DNA of 64,000 nt from JAKFWF01 sp963732635 (GTDB lineage: Bacteria; Pseudomonadota; Alphaproteobacteria; Rhizobiales; Hyphomicrobiaceae), in contig CAVTAL010000035.1 in NCBI GenBank assembly GCA_963732635.1, positions 62,001-126,000 on the forward strand, read 5' to 3'. The stretch's first letter is position 1. Each line of letters starts with the position of its first letter. Positions 47,494 to 57,738 of this stretch are shown in pieces. A model generated the notes under the pieces. It saw nothing but the letters and a program-made list of their open reading frames with translations. It was not told where the DNA came from and did not search any database. A program made the position numbers and the translations under genes.

Positions 47494-48305
47494 CAAACCC
47501 TATTCCTCCGGTGATGCCGTCGTCTGCCGCGGCGTTTCAAGAGTCTGGGCGCAAGGCACCGCACGGGCGCACGAAGCCCTGCGCGACATCGAGCTCGAGG
47601 TGAAGCCCGGCGAGTTCGTGGTTTTCCTCGGGCCCTCTGGCTGCGGCAAGAGCACTTTGCTTTATCTCATCGCCGGTCTCGAACGCGAAACCGGCGGCGA
47701 GATCTGGGCTTCCAACGAGCGGGTCGACCGCGCCTTCGCCCGAGCGCAGCCTGATCTTCCAGGAGACGTCGTTGTTTCCCTGGCTGACGGTCTGGCAGAA
47801 CGTGTCCTTCGGGCTGCACATTCGCGGTGCGAGCCTGGAGGAGCGCCGCACGGCAGCCAAGGAGGCGCTGCAGCGCGTCGGGCTCGTCGCCGCCATGGAC
47901 AAGCGGCCGGATGAGTTGTCGGGCGGCATGCGCCAGCGAGTAGCTGTTGCGCGCGCACTCGCGATGCGGCCCAAGGTGCTGTTGATGGACGAGCCGTTCG
48001 CGGCCCTCGACGTGCAGACGCGGGCCCGCATGCAGGATTTCCTGCTCGACGTCTGGCGCGAAAGCGGTGCCTCGGTGCTGTTCGTCACGCATCATATCGA
48101 CGAAGCCGTGGCACTTGCCGATCGCGTCGCGGTTTTCACCTCACGCCCCGGCCGCATCAAGACCGTCGTGCCGATCACGCTGCCGCGGCCCCGCGATCTA
48201 TTTTCGCCGGAATGCGAGGGCCTGCGCCGCCAACTGACCGCACTGATGCGCGACGAGGTCGACCGTGCCTTCGCCGAGCAGGAGGCGCTGAGCGCCGCCG
48301 AATGA
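47483..48305 (+). CDS. ABC ATP-binding protein, SsuB type, one frameshift near 47740
   Basis: From the GTG at 47483: Walker A GPSGCGKST, then a break near 47735-47745 where removing one G restores DRPSPERSLIFQETSLFPWL (Q-loop). It continues with signature LSGGMRQRV, Walker B LLMDEPFAALD and H-loop VTHHIDEAVALADRVAV. About 273 residues in total. ATPase of the importer with 45505 and 46575. Confidence 0.82.
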
Positions 48306-48342
48306 TCCTGAAAGACAATCGAACCTTTAGAGGAGCCATATC

Positions 48343-49883
48343 ATGGCCACTTCCTTGATCCGTAGCCGCGCGATGATTACGCGCACTTTGAGCCGCACGT
48401 CGTGGGAAGAAATCGCCGATGGCGCCATTTTGCAGGAGGACGGCGTCATCAAGGCCGTCGGCACTTACACGAACTGCATGCCGAAAATCCGAGCGTGCCG
48501 GTGATCGGCTCCGGCAACGAGATCATGCTACCGGGCTTCGTAAACGGCCACCATCATGTCGGATTGACGCCAGTGCAGCTCGGCTCACCGGACATGCCAC
48601 TGGAACTATGGTTCATCACCCGCCTCGTCACCCGCATGCTGAACGTCCACCTCGACACACTCTATTCTGCCTTTGAGATGATCGCATCGGGCGTGACCAC
48701 GGTGCAGCATATCCACGGTTGGATGCCGGGTACGCTGCCGGAGATCGAGGCCAAGTCGAACCAAGTCATCAAGGCCTACGAGGATGTCGGCATGCGCGTT
48801 TCCTATTGCTACGCGCTGCGTGACCAGAACCGCCTCGTCTACCAAAAAGATGAAGACTTCGTGGCGAGCCTGCCGAAGGAGATTCAGGCGCCGATGCAGC
48901 GCCACTTCGCGCGCTTCAAGGCCGGCCTCGACGACCAGATGGGCCTGTTCCGCGATCTCTACGAGCAGCACAACGCGAAATCGCGCGTCAAAATCCAGCT
49001 TGCGCCGGCGAACCTGCACTGGTGCTCCGACCAGGCGCTGACGATGCTGTCGGAGACGTCGAAGAAATACAACGTGCCGATGCACATGCACTTGGTCGAG
49101 ACGGCATATCAGAAGGAATACGCGATGCGGCGTGGTAAGTGCACCGCGCTCGAGTACATCGATCGGTTCGACATGGTCAACGGACGCCTGACGCTCGGCC
49201 ACGGCGTGTGGCTGTCGGCAAAAGATATAGACAGGCTCGCCGATGCCGGCGGCTGTGTCTGCCACAACTGCTCGTCGAACTTCCGACTGCGCTCAGGCGT
49301 CGCAGCACTCAACTACTTCGAGTCTAAGGGACTCAACACAGGCATCGGCACCGATGAAGCCGGCATCAACGATGACCGCGACATGCTTCAGGAGATGCGG
49401 CTCGTGCTGCGTGCACATCGCGTTCCAGGCATGGTCGACGAGGATGTGCCGACCGTGGCGCAGGTGCTGCGCATGGCAACGATCGGCGGCGCAAAGACTA
49501 CGCCGTTCGGTACCACGATCGGCACGCTTGAGGTGGGCAAGAAGGCCGATCTCGTGCTGCTCGATTGGAAGCAGATCGCCTATCCCTATCTCGACACCAT
49601 GACACCGCTGCTCGACGCAGTAATCCAGCGCGCCAAGACTGAAGGCGTGAAGATGACGATGTGCGATGGCGAGGTGCTCTACCAGGATGGCAAGTTCACC
49701 AAGGTCGACCGTGACGCCGCGCTCAAGGCCCTGCACGACGACCTCGACAAGGCTCTGACCGACGATGAGGTCGAGCGTCGCGACCTATCGAAGGCACTGC
49801 TGCCCATCGTGCGCAAATTCTATGCCGACTACATCGACCCCTCGAAGCACGACCCGTTCTATCGACCAAGTTCTCGCGTTTGA
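48343..49883 (+). CDS. amidohydrolase, TrzA/AtzA-like, one frameshift near 48475
   Basis: The ATG at 48343 has AGAGGAG 9-15 bp upstream. Residues MATSLIRSRAMITRTLSRTS and VIKAVGTY are in one frame; one missing G (ACACGAAC for ACG-GAA-C) shifts to LHAENPSVPVIGSGNEIML, which runs to the end, about 512 residues. Metal motifs: GFVNGHHHVG, HMHLVETAYQKEYAM, GHGVWLSAKDIDRL, HNCSSNFRLRSG and GIGTDEAGINDDRDM. It is a paralogue of the 33055 enzyme, with the same spacing of motifs and the same place behind an ABC importer. Likely deaminates or dehalogenates a cyclic nitrogen compound; the substrate is unknown. Confidence 0.84.
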
Positions 49884-49903
49884 GGCCAGAACAGAGGCAA
49901 GCA

Positions 49904-50839
49904 ATGGTGCGCCACCGCCTAGCTGCAACGCGTGCCACCACGCATTGGGGCTTCTTCGACGCCACCCTGCCACCGGTGCATGAGATCGAGAGCGGCGATG
50001 TCATCACGATCGACACGATCAATGGTGCTCCCGATCAATTGCCGCACCAGGGATTCGACGTGATTGCCGATTATGCAGAAATTCACGGCAATGTTCCGCA
50101 GCGACTTCCGGGCCACATCATGACCGGACCGGTCGCCGTGCGCGGCGCCCAACCTGGCGATACGCTGGAGATCGAAATCGAGGAGATAGAACTTCGGCAG
50201 GACTGGGGATTTGCTGTCATCCGTCCGCTCGAAGGGGCTTTGCCAGACGAGTTCCACAGTGCAACTCTTTCGCATATTCCGCTCGACCGGACCGCTAAGG
50301 TTGCCACCATGTCTTGGGGCGTGGAAGTTCCACTTCGCCCGTTCTTTGGCGTTATGGGAGTTGCACCACCGAAGACCTGGGGCATGATAAGTTCCGTCGA
50401 GCCGAGGCGGCATGGCGGCAATATCGACAACAAAGAACTGATCGCTGGCACCAAGTTGTTTCTACCGGTGCATGTCCAAGGCGCTCTGTTTTCTTGCGGA
50501 GACGGGCATGCGGCACAGGGCGATGGCGAAGTATGCGTTTCGGCAATCGAAACATCGTTGACGGGGCGTTTCCGGCTGACGCTGCATCGTGACGCGCGGC
50601 TTGAGTGGCCGTTTGCTGAAACGCCAACGCACATGATCACGATGGCGTTCGATCCGGATCTCGGCATGGCCGCGCGCATCGCTGTGCGCTGCATGCTTGA
50701 CCTTCTTGTCGATCGCAAAGGCTTGTCGCGGGAGGACGCCTATATGCTGTGCTCGTTCGCCGCCGACGTCCGTATCACGCAGATGGTCAACAACCAGAAC
50801 GGCATTCACGTGATGCTCGAAAAGCGATACTTCGCCTGA
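49904..50839 (+). CDS. acetamidase/formamidase family protein
   Basis: 311 residues from the ATG at 49904, which has AGAGG about 8 bp upstream; a TTG at 49880 would overlap the amidohydrolase stop. FmdA/AmdA features: TTHWGFFDATLPPVHEIESG, HIMTGPVAVRGAQPGDTLEI, RRHGGNIDNKELIAGTKLFL, VQGALFSCGDGHAAQGDGEV with the metal-binding D/H residues, and AYMLCSFAADVRITQMVN. The family hydrolyses formamide or short amides to ammonia and an acid. As last gene of this operon it fits the final release of ammonia from the imported compound. Confidence 0.9.
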   Translation: MVRHRLAATRATTHWGFFDATLPPVHEIESGDVITIDTINGAPDQLPHQGFDVIADYAEIHGNVPQRLPGHIMTGPVAVRGAQPGDTLEIEIEEIELRQDWGFAVIRPLEGALPDEFHSATLSHIPLDRTAKVATMSWGVEVPLRPFFGVMGVAPPKTWGMISSVEPRRHGGNIDNKELIAGTKLFLPVHVQGALFSCGDGHAAQGDGEVCVSAIETSLTGRFRLTLHRDARLEWPFAETPTHMITMAFDPDLGMAARIAVRCMLDLLVDRKGLSREDAYMLCSFAADVRITQMVNNQNGIHVMLEKRYFA

Positions 50840-50857
50840 TCGGCAGTCGTTGTAGCA

Positions 50858-51598
50858 TCAGCCGACCACGTAGCCACCATCGGCAATGAGCGTGGTCCCC
50901 GTGATGTACCCGGCCGCGTCTGATGCAAGAAAAACGATGAGCTTGGCGATCTCTTCCGCTTCGCCCCAGCGGCCGAGCGGCACGCGTGCCAGCCCACGGT
51001 CGCCCTTGTAGCCGGGCGCGGCGGTCGCCTGCGTCATGCGCGTGATGCTTCTGCCTGGAGCGACGGCGACCACGCGCACGCCGCTCGGTCCCCACTCGAC
51101 CGCTGCAGCCCGGGTCAACTGCGCGATGGCCGCCTTCGTCGAGGCGTAGATCGCGCGATTTTCACCGCCACTGAACGCCGTCTGCGAACTGAGGTTGACG
51201 ATCACGCCGCGTTTCAGCGCAACCATCCCGGCGCCGAACGCCCGCATCAGCAGCGCCACGCCGATGAAGTCGATGTCGACCAACCGCCGGATGTCGTCGT
51301 CCGCGGTTTCGAGCAGTGGCTTGGCGATCAATATTCCGGCGTTGTTGATCAGGACATCGACGGTCCCGACCGATGCGGCAAGTGCTGCGATGGAGGCGGC
51401 GTTCGACTGGTCGAAGACATGACGTTCGGCACCGAGGCGGTCGGCCAAAGCTTCGAGCGGAACCTTCTCGATATCCGCCATCACGAGTGTGGCACCGTGG
51501 CTCGTGAGTAGTTCGCACAGGGCTGCGCCGAAGCCGTTGGCGGCTCCCGTGACGAGCACGCGCTTGCCGGTGAAATCGAGATCGCGGGCGAAGCTCAT
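50858..51598 (-). CDS. short-chain dehydrogenase/reductase (SDR)
   Basis: 246 residues from the ATG ending at 51598, overlapping the upstream hydrolase stop (ATGA). Classical SDR marks: TGAANGFGAALCELL (nucleotide binding; third position of the GxxxGxG site kept), NNAGIL, the catalytic Ser in VNLSSQTAFSG and YASTKAA (YxxxK), and a C-terminal FLASDAAGYITGTTLIADGG. Likely an NAD(P)-dependent alcohol or keto reductase acting after the hydrolase. Convergent with the formamidase gene. Confidence 0.88.
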   Translation of the reverse strand: MSFARDLDFTGKRVLVTGAANGFGAALCELLTSHGATLVMADIEKVPLEALADRLGAERHVFDQSNAASIAALAASVGTVDVLINNAGILIAKPLLETADDDIRRLVDIDFIGVALLMRAFGAGMVALKRGVIVNLSSQTAFSGGENRAIYASTKAAIAQLTRAAAVEWGPSGVRVVAVAPGRSITRMTQATAAPGYKGDRGLARVPLGRWGEAEEIAKLIVFLASDAAGYITGTTLIADGGYVVG

Positions 51599-52482
51599 GA
51601 GGTCTTGACGCCTGTGATGCTCTCGCTGACCGCCCGTGGGTCGCGCATCGGCGACCGGCCGGCGTCGACAAGCGTTATGAAATCCTGCAGCGCCGTGTTG
51701 AAGGCACCGGCTTCCTCGATGTTGATGGTGTGGCCGGTATTCGGCACCACCAGCAATCCGGCGGAGGGTATCACACGCTTCAGGAACAGCCCGGGCACCA
51801 GGCACGGGTGATCCTCGTCGCCGGTTACGATCAGCGTCGGCACCTTCAACAGGCGCAACTGCGGTTCCAGATCGAACAACGACGGCCGCTCCTTTTGCAC
51901 CCCGAGCTGTGTCATCGCCGCGCCCTTGGCCGAGTGCTCGGCCAGCATCGCCTTGAACTCGGCATAGCCGCGCGGATCCTTGTTCTCGAACTGCACGCGG
52001 GTGGGGCCGGCAGCATAGAGTTCGGCGAACCGCTGCATGCCGTCCCGCTCGAGACGTGCGGCAATTTCCGTTGCCTCGGCGCGGAACCGTTCGCGCTGCT
52101 CGCGCTCAGCGCCATAGCCAGCACCGGCAACCAGCAGGGAGCGTGCACGATCAGGATAGGTCAGGCCGAAATGCAGCGTCGCAAAGCCGCCCATCGAAAG
52201 TCCAACGATGTGGGCCTTCGCGATGCCAAGACCATCGAGCACGCAGCGGATGTCGTCACAGGCACGGCTTTGCGAATATCGGCTAACGTCGTCGGGCACG
52301 TCCGATGGCGGGTAGCCGCGCGCATTGAAGACGATGCAGCGGTTGCGGCGCGAGAAATGCCGCACCTGCGGCTCCCAGCTTCGGCAGTCGCCAGCGAACT
52401 CGTGCACGAAAACGATCGGCACGCCGCTGCCGGTTTCCTCGACGTGAAGCCTGATGCCGTCGTCCGTCGTGACATGAGCCAT
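51595..52482 (-). CDS. alpha/beta hydrolase
   Basis: 295 residues from the ATG ending at 52482. Alpha/beta-hydrolase features: oxyanion/HG region VFVHEFAGDCRSWEPQVRHF, nucleophile elbow GLSMGG, acid residue region TGDEDHPCLVPGLF and catalytic His in NTGHTINIEE. It resembles enol-lactone or carboxylester hydrolases and is a close paralogue of the 60921 gene (shared HEFAG-RSWEPQVR-FSR, FNARGYPPSDVP, GLSMGGFATLHFG). Translationally coupled to the SDR. Confidence 0.88.
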   Translation of the reverse strand: MAHVTTDDGIRLHVEETGSGVPIVFVHEFAGDCRSWEPQVRHFSRRNRCIVFNARGYPPSDVPDDVSRYSQSRACDDIRCVLDGLGIAKAHIVGLSMGGFATLHFGLTYPDRARSLLVAGAGYGAEREQRERFRAEATEIAARLERDGMQRFAELYAAGPTRVQFENKDPRGYAEFKAMLAEHSAKGAAMTQLGVQKERPSLFDLEPQLRLLKVPTLIVTGDEDHPCLVPGLFLKRVIPSAGLLVVPNTGHTINIEEAGAFNTALQDFITLVDAGRSPMRDPRAVSESITGVKTS

Positions 52483-52626
52483 GATCGCGAGCGCCTTTCG
52501 GTAAGTCTTGTCCCGCAAAAAAGTAGCACGCGCCCCGCAGGTCCGGCGTGGCTTTTTCGGTAGCGCTGCACTGCACGAACGCAGAAGATCGCACACTTCC
52601 GATCGCTCGCTGAGAGAGATGACGCA

Positions 52627-53533
52627 ATGACGCCAAGACGCTTCCTGCTGACCGGTGCGAGCGGCTTCCTCGGACAGGCCGTCACCCGTCGGTTGCACGC
52701 GGCGCGGCACGAAGTCGTCGGCCTCGACATCATGCCGGCATCAACAGCTGGCACCGCCGCCCACATCATCGACGACCTTTCCGACCCGGCGCGGCTGCAA
52801 GCGCTGCTTGAACATCATCGGCCCACATGCATCATCCACGCCGGCGGTGTTTCCGGCCCCATGGTGATGTCGGACCAGCCTGTCGAAACGCTCGTCGTAA
52901 ATGTCGGCGGTACGCTCAATCTGCTGCAGGCAGCCCAAGCCGCGAAGGTGGCGACGTTCATCCACTGCTCGTCGATCTCGGCCGTCGGCAGTTATTACGA
53001 GGCCGAACCTATCGGCGACGATCACCCGTTGCGGCCGGATACTCCTTATGGTTGCTCGAAGGCCGCCTGCGAAATGCTGTTACAAGGTCTCCACGGCCGC
53101 ATCGCGATGGACTTGAGCGCCTTGCGGTTCAGCACCGTTTACGGGCCAGGACGAACGACGTCGCTCGTCACCGATGCGATCGCCGATGCCGCGCTCGCCG
53201 GCGCCGCCATCGAAGTGCCGGCGACCAGCGACTGGCCCTATATCTTCATCGACGATGCGGCCGATGCGACTGTCGCCGCAGCACTCAGTTCCACGCGCAC
53301 ACAGCTGATGTACTTCGTTTCATATCCAGAGCAGGTCTCGGTGCAGGATCTGGCTGCGGCGGCGGCAGTGGCACTCGGCACCGCCCCGATCGCGGTGTCG
53401 ATGACCGGCAACCCAACCAATCGCGGGCCGGTCGACATCGCGCCGGCCATGCGCGACTTCGGCTTTTTCGCCCAAGATCGATCATCGCGAGGGCATGAGA
53501 AGACTTGTCGAAGCGCGTCGCGTACGCCCATGA
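52627..53533 (+). CDS. NAD-dependent epimerase/dehydratase family protein, frameshift near 53466
   Basis: From the ATG at 52627: TGASGFLGQAVTRRL (NAD site), CSSISAVGSYYEAEP with the catalytic Ser region, and YGCSKAACEMLL (YxxxK). Near 53466 a run of five T shifts the frame; removing one T gives FSPKIDHREGMRRLVEARRV and RP with TGA at 53531-53533, a normal C-terminus. About 302 residues. Extended SDR acting on a sugar nucleotide or a lactone/keto compound. Confidence 0.82.
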
Positions 53534-53573
53534 TCACGTTTTCTAATTCGCAATCCAACCAAGGTGCCCATCA

Positions 53574-54357
53574 ATGGATCTGAAACTGCGCGGCAAGCGC
53601 GTCCTCATCACCGGCGCATCCAAGGGGATCGGCCGGGCGACGGCGCAGATCATGGCCGAGGAAGGCTGCGACGTCGTGCTGGTGTCGCGCACGGCTGCCG
53701 ATCTCGATCGAGCGAAGGAGGAGATCCGGCAGAAATTTCAGGTCAAGGTCGAGACGGTCGCGGCCGATCTCTCGGACAGCCGCAACGTCGACAAGCTCGC
53801 AGCGAGCTACCCCGACATCGACATTCTGATCAACAACGCCGGCGCGATTCCCGGCGGCACCCTGCTCGACGTCAACGAAGCCCGCTGGCGCGCGGCCTGG
53901 GATCTCAAGGTGTTCGGCTACGTCAACATGTGCCGCGCCTTCTACAGCCCTGATGAAAGCGCGCCAGGCTGGCGTCATCATCAACGTTGTCGGCAACGCC
54001 GCCCAGACGCACGATCCGGAATATATCTGCGGCGTCGCCGGCAACGCGGCGCTGACTGCATTTTCCCAGTCGCTCGGCAGCGTCAGCCCGAAGGACGGCA
54101 TTCGCGTCGTGTCGATCAATCCGGGGCCGGTCGCCACCGAACGGCTGGTCGGACTGATGCGCAAGAAGGCGCAGGACCGCACCGGCGACGCCGAGAACTG
54201 GCAGGACCTCGTCAAGCCATTGCCGTTCGGCCGGGCCGCGACCTCGGAGGAAATCGGCGCCATGATCGCCTTCGCGGCGAGCGAACATTCGAATTACACC
54301 AGCGGATCGGTGATCATCATCGACGGCGGCTTGTCGGCGCGGGCGCAGGCGTTCTGA
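53574..54357 (+). CDS. SDR oxidoreductase, frameshift near 53948
   Basis: The first part (MDLKLRGKRVLITGASKGIG, NNAGAIPGG) runs to about 53948, where a missing C in a C-run (AGCCCTGATG) shifts the frame; the rest (LMKARQAGVIINVVGNAAQT, GNAALTAFSQSLGSVSPKDG, HSNYTSGSVIIIDGG) completes a 260-residue SDR. In place of YxxxK the active-site region reads YICGVAGNAAL, so the general-base Tyr is kept but the Lys position differs, as in some SDRs of 6-oxocyclohex-type or epimerase-like groups. The exact reaction is unknown. Confidence 0.78.
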
Positions 54358-54373
54358 AAAAACGGCACGCTCG

Positions 54374-55143
54374 TCAGACAGCGGTGTAGCCGCCGTCGAC
54401 GAGCAGATCCGAGCCGGTCACGAAGCTCGACGCATCACTGGCGAGAAACACCGCGGCAGCGGCAATCTCGTCGGGTTGCCCAAGCCGCTTCAGCAGATGC
54501 AGCGGCCCCGAGATCTGGCGCGCCGTTGCCATGTCGCCGAACCGCATCGTCATGCGGCGGGTCTCGACGGCACCCGGCGACAGCGTGTTGACGCGGACAT
54601 TCTGGCTCGCGTGATCGGCCGCCATCGTCTTCGCCAGTTGGATCAGCGCGCCCTTGGTCGCGGTGTATGCCGGCCGACCGGCGGCGCCGACACGCCCCAT
54701 CTGCGACGCGATATGGATGATGCTGCCGCCTCCGGCCGCGATCATGTGCGGCAGTACGGCCCGGCTCATCAGATAGGGGCCGGTGAGGTTGACGGCCAGC
54801 ACCTTGTTCCATTCGGCCAGCGGCAGATCGATGATGGTGCCGGACAAATCGTCGGCCGAGGCGCTGTTGACCAGAATGCGGGGCGCGCCGAGTTCTGCGA
54901 CAAAGGTTGCGACGGTTGCGGCGACGGCGGCTTCATTCGTAATATCGCACGTAATCGCGAGCGCCCGGCCGCCGGTGGCCGCGATATCCTGCGCCGTCTT
55001 GGCCGCACCAGTTTCGGACGCATCCACGCAGCCGACAGCGGCACCGACGCCGCGAAGGCCAATGCGATCGCCCGGCCGATGCCAGAGGCCGCGCCGACCA
55101 CGAGCGCCGCGCGACCGTCGAGACGAAACAACCGCTCGTCCAT
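54374..55143 (-). CDS. SDR oxidoreductase, frameshift near 55050
   Basis: The ATG ending at 55143 has GGAGG 8 bp upstream: MDERLFRLDGRAALVVGAAS, GIGRAIALAFA. The frame then breaks near 55050 and continues DASETGAAKTAQDIAATGGR, ILVNSASADD, IIHIASQMGRVGA (Ser), YTATKGA (YxxxK) and FLASDASSFVTGSDLLVDGG. About 256 residues. Convergent with the previous SDR and co-directional with the Liv transporter genes. Confidence 0.8.
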
Positions 55144-55159
55144 TGCGATGTCCTCCATA

Positions 55160-55889
55160 TCAACGCGTGGCACTACTGCCGAGGTAGGCTTCCTTGACCC
55201 GCGCATCCTGTCGCAGCGCCTCGCAGGTTCCGCTCGCCATGATGCGGCCGGTCTGCAGCACGTAGCCGCGACTGGCGGTTTCGAGCGCATAGCGCGCGTT
55301 CTGTTCGACCAGCAGGATGCTGGTGCCTGTGCGATTGATTTCGCGGATGTGCCTGAAAATGTCCTGCACGATGACGGGGGCGAGACCAAGCGAGGGTTCA
55401 TCAAGGCACAGCAGGCGCGGTTCCGACATCAGCGCCCGGCCGAGCACCAGCATCTGCTGCTCGCCGCCACTCAGCGTGCCTGCACGCTGCGAGCGCCGCT
55501 CCTCGAGGCGCGGAAACATCGCGTACATCTTCTTGATCAGTGTGTTGACGCGCGCCGTTTCGCGCCGGAACTTGAAGGCGCCCATTTCGAGATTTTCCAG
55601 ACACCGTGAGATAGGGAAAGGCGCGCCGGCCTTCCGGCACCAGCGCGATGCCGAGATTGGTGCGTTCATGCGACGGCAGCTTGGTGATGTCCTGGCCGTC
55701 GAAGCGGATCGTGCCGCGACGGGGAAACAACGCTCCGGCAACGGCCCGCAGCGTCGTCGTTTTGCCCGCGCCGTTGGCACCTAGCAGCGTGACGATTTCG
55801 CCGGTGCCAACCGTAAAGCCGATGTCATGACAGGCGGCCACCTCGCCATAGGCGATCTCGAGGCCTTCGATTTCCAATAGTGCGCTCAC
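55160..55889 (-). CDS. livF: branched-chain-type ABC ATPase LivF, frameshift near 55605
   Basis: Walker A GANGAGKTT, Q-region ERTNLGIALVPEGRRAFPYL, then an extra base near 55605 (one T between ACGGTG and CTGGAA); the frame continues ENLEMGAFKFRRE, signature LSGGEQQMLV, Walker B LLCLDEPSLGLAP, H-loop VEQNARYALE. About 242 residues, LivF-like. Its ATG overlaps the LivG stop by 4 bp. Confidence 0.85.
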
Positions 55890-56711
55890 GCCTGATACTC
55901 GCCGAGATAAGCCTTGATGACCGCCGGATTGTTTTGCACGTCGGCCGGCGTGCCATCGAAAAGGGGCTCGCCGTGATGCATGACCAGGATGTGATCCGCG
56001 AGGTTCATAACCAGATCCATATTGTGCTCGACAACCAGCAGGGTCAGACCTTGGGCGCGCAGGCCGGCCAGATGGATCAGCATGCGATCGACTTCGACCG
56101 GGTTGAGACCCGCAGCTGGCTCGTCGAGGAGCAGGAGCTTCGGGCGCAGCGCCAGCGCGCGGGCGATTTCCAGCAACCGCTGCTTGCCGTAGGCGAGCGA
56201 GCCGGCGGCGATCTGCGCTTCATCTGCGAGACCGACGTAGGACAGCAGTTCCATGGCTTCGCTGCGCACCTGTGCTTGCGCTTTGCGGAAGGCGGCGCCG
56301 TGAATCACATATTGCCAGGCCGGCAGCGATTGCCGGATATGGAAGCCCGCAACCACGTTTTCGAGCACGCTCAGTTGCTTGAACAGCCGGATCTTCTGGA
56401 ACGAACGGGCAAGGCCGAGGCGCGCCCGCTTGTAGGGGACCGCGTTCGGTGATATCGGCCCCGGCAAAGGTCACTTGCCCCGCATCCGGCGCATGCACGC
56501 CAGTCAGCAGGTTGATCAGTGTCGACTTGCCGGCGCCGTTGGGACCGATCACGGCGAGCACGGTGCCATGCTCGACGACGAATGACGTCGAGCGCACGGC
56601 CTGCACGCCACCGAAGCTTTTGCTTAAGCCCGACGCCGCGAGCAACGACTGACCGCGCAAACGTGGCACCGTCGGACTTGGTTGCGTGGGTGAAGTGGAT
56701 GGCGCGTTCAT
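55886..56711 (-). CDS. livG: branched-chain-type ABC ATPase LivG, frameshift near 56440
   Basis: Walker A GPNGAGKST, then TFAGADITERGP; near 56440 one extra C in GGTCCCCTAC shifts the frame, which continues YKRARLGLARSFQKIRLFKQ, signature-like AYGKQRLLEIAR, Walker B LLLLDEPAAGLNP and H-loop VEHNMDLVMNLADHI. About 275 residues, including a Pro-rich N-terminal extension. LivG-type ATPase of the same importer. Confidence 0.85.
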
Positions 56712-56712
56712 G

Positions 56713-57738
56713 TCAGACCCGCCCCTGCCCGGTGATCCGGCGCATGAAGCCGCGGGCGAGTTGCACGAGGCCGCCCGGCATCAGCATGACCACGAGCGTC
56801 AGCGCGAGCCCGTACAGCACCAGGCGCAGGTCGCCGATACTGCGCAACAACTCCGGCAGAATGGTCAGCACGATTGCGCCCCACACCGGGCCGATCAGCG
56901 TTCCCATGCCACCGACCACCACCATGGCCAGGATGGTGAACAACTCGGACATGTTGAACGCATCCGGCACGAGGGTGCCGACGAAACTGGCATAGAAGCA
57001 TCCGGCGGCACCGGCGTAGGCCGCGCCCACGCCGAACGCGAACACCTTCCAGGCGGCGCAATTGATGCCGAGGGAAGCGGCCGAGACCTCGTCCTCGCGG
57101 ATGGCCGTCAGCGCTTCGCCGATCGGCGAGCGGACGAGGGCGACAAGGAACAAGTAGGCAGCGAAGGTGAAGCCTGAAACCAAGTAGAACATGTTCGCAG
57201 GCTTGGCGAAATCGATCAGTCCGATGCCCGGCAACGCCAGCGGCGGCGGCGGCTTGATCGCGTAGATGCCGAGCGGGCCCTGAGTGACGCTGATCCAGTT
57301 GAGGAGGATCTGGTAGGTGATCACCGCGAACCCCATCGAGGCGATCGCCAGATAATGGCCACGCAATCGCACGCCGAAGACCGACAGCAGCACGCCCGCC
57401 AGTCCAGCCCCGAGAGTGCCGATCAGAAAAGCCACCCAGTACGGAATGCCGAGTCGGGTGATCAGCAAGGTCGATACATAAGCGCCGATGCCGAAGAACG
57501 CCGATTGTCCGAGATTGAGTTGTCCCGCAAACCCAAGCATCAAGTCGAGGCCGAGTGCCAGCAGCACATGGATGGCGCAGACGATGAAGGTGGATTGCCA
57601 ATACTTGTCGGTGACGACCAGCGGCAGGATGGCAATGACGACGATGGTGGCGAGCGTCATCGCCCACCAGCGCAAGGCGCCGGTGCTGGCCGGACCGGCC
57701 GCGAGTCCCGATCCGGCGGTGGCCGCCCGCTCAGACAT
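56713..57738 (-). CDS. livM: branched-chain-type ABC permease LivM
   Basis: 341 residues, about ten membrane helices, with LivM signatures GLDLMLGFAGQLNLGQSAFF, SVFGVRLRGHYLAIASMGFA and AIREDEVSAASLGINCAAWK. Its start overlaps the LivH stop by 8 bp. Inner-membrane channel subunit of the Liv/HAAT importer. Confidence 0.93.
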   Translation of the reverse strand: MSERAATAGSGLAAGPASTGALRWWAMTLATIVVIAILPLVVTDKYWQSTFIVCAIHVLLALGLDLMLGFAGQLNLGQSAFFGIGAYVSTLLITRLGIPYWVAFLIGTLGAGLAGVLLSVFGVRLRGHYLAIASMGFAVITYQILLNWISVTQGPLGIYAIKPPPPLALPGIGLIDFAKPANMFYLVSGFTFAAYLFLVALVRSPIGEALTAIREDEVSAASLGINCAAWKVFAFGVGAAYAGAAGCFYASFVGTLVPDAFNMSELFTILAMVVVGGMGTLIGPVWGAIVLTILPELLRSIGDLRLVLYGLALTLVVMLMPGGLVQLARGFMRRITGQGRV

